From a virus, in the IMG/VR virus record IMGVR_UViG_3300033153_002351, positions 1-29,629 of that record: a stretch of 29,629 nucleotides of DNA; one strand, written 5' to 3'. The notes under the pieces are model-generated. The model had not been told where the DNA came from, did no database searches, and saw only the letters and a list, made by a program, of their open reading frames with translations. The position numbers and the translations under genes are program-made. The first letter of the stretch is position 1. Every line of letters begins with the position of its first letter. Below are positions 26,580-29,629 of the stretch, piece by piece.

Positions 26580-28214
26580 ATGGCAACTCCAGTTTTTAAT
26601 AACGGGATTTTCTTGAGAGATACGACCTATAAGGCAAGCTCTCATGTTGATTCTTACCATTTAATGAACATGTTGCAGGATGCTGAACCACAAGATTTAG
26701 GCCCCGTAGATATCTGGGCAATGAGTCAAAAGGTGGAGATGCCACTGTATCAAATGTCTTCATTCGGTGGAGAGAATATTATCGAGGTTGATAATGTAAA
26801 AGGTGAATATAAATGGCAAACTCCTATTTCACAGGAACTTCCTTATATCATTGAGGACATTGAACCAGGTAATGTAACAAAAGGTCTTGATGGGACAACC
26901 TTCAAGATTAAACTTAACGAACGTGACTTCGGACATGGTGATATTATCACTTATGACAAGTATAACGGTTGTGAGCTTTTCGTAGTACCAACAGAAGACA
27001 TTCTTCCAATGGGAGATGGATTCATCTATACGGTTCAGTTGGTAAACAATGACAACTACAAATTCTTAGACAATATATATTTGGCTAACGGAACTAAATT
27101 TTTCAGAAAAGGTTCTGCTAGAGGGGAATACGGAGAAAGATTCTCAGATATTCAGACAGGTGCTGGATTTAGAGAGTTTTACAACTACGTAGGAAACTCT
27201 GAGGCTCACGTTCACTATAGCATCTCGTCAAGAGCTGCAATGATGAATAAAGGCGGTCTTAATGCTGACGGAACTATTCCTGTTACTGAGATTTGGAGAA
27301 ACTTTGACAACGATACGTCAAACAACCCTTCAGTAAATAGTATTGAAGATATTATGAAAATGAAAGGTGAGAGCTGGACTAAGAAAGCAATTGCCAATGG
27401 TGATCTTTCTAGAACATTCCTTACTTCTTTAGAAGCTGCTCATTTAAGCAAAGTTGCTCAAGATATTGAGTCTTATCTTATGTGGGGACACGGTGGTCGT
27501 CTTAAGCAAGATGGTCCAGATGATATGAGATTATCAGTTGGTCTTTGGAAGCAATTAGACAGCTCATTTAAACGTATTTACAACAAAGCGACATTCTCTT
27601 TAGAATTGTTTAGATCTGAGTTGTATAACTTCTTCGCAGGAAGAGTTGAGTTTGAAGGTCCAGATCCAATGAGAAACCTAGTCGTTCAGACTGGAATGGG
27701 AGGAATGAGAATGGTTAACGAAGCGATCAAACGTGAAGCTGCCAACTCAGGACTTGTAATCCAAGCTGCTGAGAAAGACGGTGTAGGTGCAATCAAAGGT
27801 CAAGGAATGCATTTAGGATTCGGATACTCATACACTTCGTATGTGATTCCATTCTTAGCGAACGTTGAGTTCGTAATCAACCCGGCTTTCGATAACGTTC
27901 ACACGAACGATATTGAGAACCCTAAGATTGATGGGTTCCCATTAAGCTCATATAGCTTCATCATCTTTGACATCACAGAGAACACTAACGACAACATTTA
28001 CATGTTGAAGACTAAGTGGGATTCTGAGTTGAAATGGTGGTACCAAAATGGTACAATGGATTACATGGGACGTTCTAAAGGATTCCAGTCTTCTGGAAAC
28101 TTCAATGGATACCGTGTATTCATGTCGCAATGTTACCCAGCTATTTGGGTGAAGGATCCGACTAAAGTATTAAAAATTGTAATGAGAAACCCAATTACGG
28201 GAGGAACATTCTAG
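26580..28214 (+). CDS. Major capsid protein
   Basis: The 544-aa protein starts MATPVFNNGIFLRDTTYKAS and continues with the extended arm and alternating domains expected of an HK97-fold capsid subunit. The evidence is mainly order (after portal and scaffold), size, and its codon use. Third positions are shifted to C (AAC, GAC, TTC, ATC) relative to all neighbours, as in very highly expressed genes. An intrinsic terminator follows its stop. Capsid subunits of about 490-550 aa are usual for crAss-like phages. I see no catalytic motif and no protease next to it. Confidence 0.82.
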   Translation: MATPVFNNGIFLRDTTYKASSHVDSYHLMNMLQDAEPQDLGPVDIWAMSQKVEMPLYQMSSFGGENIIEVDNVKGEYKWQTPISQELPYIIEDIEPGNVTKGLDGTTFKIKLNERDFGHGDIITYDKYNGCELFVVPTEDILPMGDGFIYTVQLVNNDNYKFLDNIYLANGTKFFRKGSARGEYGERFSDIQTGAGFREFYNYVGNSEAHVHYSISSRAAMMNKGGLNADGTIPVTEIWRNFDNDTSNNPSVNSIEDIMKMKGESWTKKAIANGDLSRTFLTSLEAAHLSKVAQDIESYLMWGHGGRLKQDGPDDMRLSVGLWKQLDSSFKRIYNKATFSLELFRSELYNFFAGRVEFEGPDPMRNLVVQTGMGGMRMVNEAIKREAANSGLVIQAAEKDGVGAIKGQGMHLGFGYSYTSYVIPFLANVEFVINPAFDNVHTNDIENPKIDGFPLSSYSFIIFDITENTNDNIYMLKTKWDSELKWWYQNGTMDYMGRSKGFQSSGNFNGYRVFMSQCYPAIWVKDPTKVLKIVMRNPITGGTF

Positions 28215-28228
28215 AGAATATACTTACT

Positions 28229-28261
28229 GGCAGGAGGCTACAAAAGCCTTCTGCCTTTTTT
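28229..28261 (+). terminator. Intrinsic terminator after the capsid gene
   Basis: GGCAGGAGGCT and AGCCTTCTGCC form an 11-bp stem (one G-U) with loop ACAAA, followed by six T. It lies 15 bases after the capsid stop. Confidence 0.92.
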
Positions 28262-28336
28262 ACTTTGTACACGCCTGTTTAAGAGGATTGGCAGCCCTCA
28301 CTTAGTACTGTTTATAAACTAACAAAAACCAACAAG

Positions 28337-29341
28337 ATGAGCACAGACACTCAAGAATTAACACAAGTCGGAGCGATAGCTATCCGTCCTTATATCGAAG
28401 GACAAGTAGAGAACATGGGTCTCGAAAATTACGGTATGGTACTCTTCCCAGAGGTTCACCACGAAGAAGATCTAGCATGTATAACTAGAAATGGCGTAGA
28501 TCGCTACATAAATGGTTTAGATGAGTTCTCTTCATATATTCAAGGTATGAAGGACAAAAGCTTACAAAAAGCTGAGATTAAACATATCCGAAAGGAAGTA
28601 TCTCGACTGGAAGCTATGCTAGGAGATAACCATGTTAAAGTAGATGATGAAGATTTCTGGAATAAGATAGTTACACTTAAACCAAGTAATCATGATTTTT
28701 GGAAACAATTTAGTGTACGTTGTGGAAACAATGTACAATACTTAGACCCAGAAGATCCACATCAATATATTATTATTAAAGCTATCGAGGCAGGAGGTTT
28801 TAGTATAGTGGCTAAGAGTTTTGAAGAAGCTCGCGGATCACAGAAGCCACCAAAGTTTTATTTAGATAAACTGGCTAACACTGTTAAAACTAGAACTGAA
28901 GTTAAGAAACTTCGTAACAAGGCACTTGGATTACTTGATGAGTTATATGAAAATAACAGATCTATGTTTATGCAGGTATGTAAATTAGCGGATGCTCATA
29001 GTGCTCAGTATAAAAAGAGCACACCTCTTGATGTAATGTACGAGAATATGGACAACTACATCAACGGACTAGGGGTGGAGAAAAATAAGAAGCGCGCAGC
29101 TAAAACATTTATAGATGCTGCAGAGTTAGATCCGGAGACAAGAAAGATCAGAGCATTGGTTAAGGATGCTGGGTTCTACAAGATAATAGGTACAATGCCA
29201 GATGGTATCTTATACTACCTGGAAGACCGAACTGCTCTTGGTAAGAATGTTTCAGATGTCATTTTATACTTGAAAGATGCTACCAATGAAGATGTTCTGA
29301 TGAAGATCATGGAGAAGGTAGAGAAAGAGTGGAATAACTAA
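28337..29341 (+). CDS. Hypothetical, probably virion-associated protein
   Basis: The 334-aa product begins MSTDTQELTQVGAIAIRPYI. It has a charged helical part (DKSLQKAEIKHIRKEVSRLE), a middle with DFWKQFSVRCGNNVQYLDPE and YHEDPHQYIIIKAIEAGGF-like composition, and a helix-rich end (KTRTEVKKLRNKALGLLDEL, KNVSDVILYLKDATNEDV). No enzyme motif is visible. Its place directly after the capsid gene suggests a head or portal-associated protein. It starts about 75 bases after a strong terminator, so it needs its own promoter; a partial -7 element (TACTTTG near 28261-28267) is the only candidate. Confidence 0.72.
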   Translation: MSTDTQELTQVGAIAIRPYIEGQVENMGLENYGMVLFPEVHHEEDLACITRNGVDRYINGLDEFSSYIQGMKDKSLQKAEIKHIRKEVSRLEAMLGDNHVKVDDEDFWNKIVTLKPSNHDFWKQFSVRCGNNVQYLDPEDPHQYIIIKAIEAGGFSIVAKSFEEARGSQKPPKFYLDKLANTVKTRTEVKKLRNKALGLLDELYENNRSMFMQVCKLADAHSAQYKKSTPLDVMYENMDNYINGLGVEKNKKRAAKTFIDAAELDPETRKIRALVKDAGFYKIIGTMPDGILYYLEDRTALGKNVSDVILYLKDATNEDVLMKIMEKVEKEWNN

Positions 29342-29352
29342 ACTATTATATT

Positions 29353-29415
29353 ATGAAAACTAATAAGTCAGTAAAGGTGAGTAAGTCACCTACACCAGCA
29401 AACGGACGGCAGTAG
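29353..29415 (+). CDS. Very small ORF (20 aa)
   Basis: ATG at 29353 to TAG at 29413-29415 encodes 20 residues that are basic and polar (start MKTNKSVKVSKSP). A second 25-codon frame starts at 29416, one base after this stop (MFKFGWKIIYRNIRYNEARR and on to 29493). Either or both may be translated, but size gives no support. Confidence 0.25.
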   Translation: MKTNKSVKVSKSPTPANGRQ

Positions 29416-29461
29416 ATGTTCAAATTTGGGTGGAAAATTATTTACAGAAATATAAGATACA

Positions 29462-29629
29462 ATGAAGCCAGAAGAGGTCAAGCAAATAGCTGAAGCGATA
29501 GGGACTAACAATAACTCTGACTTAATCTATGGGGTTATAGGTTTGATTGTGTTAATCGCTCCTTTGCTTATGTGGCTTGGAAAAAATATAATGCGTAAGG
29601 TTGTTGACAAGGTTGTCACTGATACGGTT
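29462..29629 (+). CDS. Small membrane protein, cut by the window end
   Basis: From the ATG at 29462 there are 56 codons without a stop to the edge. The start is MKPEEVKQIAEAIGTNNNSD, followed by one hydrophobic segment (LIYGVIGLIVLIAPLLMWLG) and a charged stretch (KNIMRKVVDKVV). A short amphipathic helix before a single span is seen in some holins and in virion membrane proteins. The 3' end is missing. Confidence 0.6.
   Translation, partial: MKPEEVKQIAEAIGTNNNSDLIYGVIGLIVLIAPLLMWLGKNIMRKVVDKVVTDTV

Noticed and set aside
1-29629. CRISPR arrays, insertion sequences or integrase sites
   Set aside because: No regularly spaced repeats, transposase or integrase motifs were found on either strand. 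The tandem repeats present are single duplications.

Overview
This window is part of the genome of a tailed double-stranded DNA phage whose host is very probably a member of the Bacteroidota. The host call rests on two promoters (6587-6616 and 7617-7647) that fit the Bacteroidota -33/-7 pattern (TTG or TTTG, 19 bases, TAnnTTTG) and on a coding style that rarely uses Shine-Dalgarno sites. The structural genes run terminase, portal, scaffold-like protein, capsid, with an IHF/HU-like protein, a PD-(D/E)XK nuclease and an amidase endolysin just upstream. That set and the large terminase (737 aa) and portal (924 aa) suggest a crAss-like phage (Crassvirales); this is an inference from gene content, not from a database search. 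Standard stop codons are used and no suppressor tRNA is seen.

Layout. Positions 1-4050 hold small leftward genes of unknown function, probably early or host-takeover genes, separated by perfect hairpins whose stems differ but whose loops and linkers are conserved. Positions 4050-4690 are a non-coding divide with palindromes. Positions 4686-6607 hold small rightward genes ending in a permuted NlpC/P60-like protein. Positions 6587-9576 hold two tRNA arrays with 25 tRNA genes that together cover all 20 amino acids. Positions 9640-14520 hold fibre-like, membrane and small genes, two of them broken by tandem duplications. Positions 14535-29629 hold the lysis and virion assembly block.

The most striking content is the control of the tRNA arrays. 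Each array is preceded by its own promoter, a 27-28 codon ORF and a strong 12-bp intrinsic terminator that ends only a few bases before the first tRNA. In the middle of ORF A the residues YLCSRLSFWYR use a codon for each of the ten tRNAs of array A and nothing else. In the middle of ORF B the residues AQHITPMAINQVEGKDP do the same for array B. The two sets are disjoint and add up to the 20 amino acids. Each leader also contains an alternative pairing, overlapping the end of the ORF, that would disrupt the terminator. The simplest reading is ribosome-mediated attenuation: a shortage of any cognate tRNA stalls the leader ribosome, prevents termination and switches on the array that supplies the missing tRNA. 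I know of no described attenuator that samples a whole tRNA set in this way.

Other points of note are a tRNA gene with an 83-base insertion in its anticodon loop, the conserved-loop hairpin cassettes of the left arm, and two frameshifting tandem duplications (11 bp and 37 bp) in neighbouring genes.
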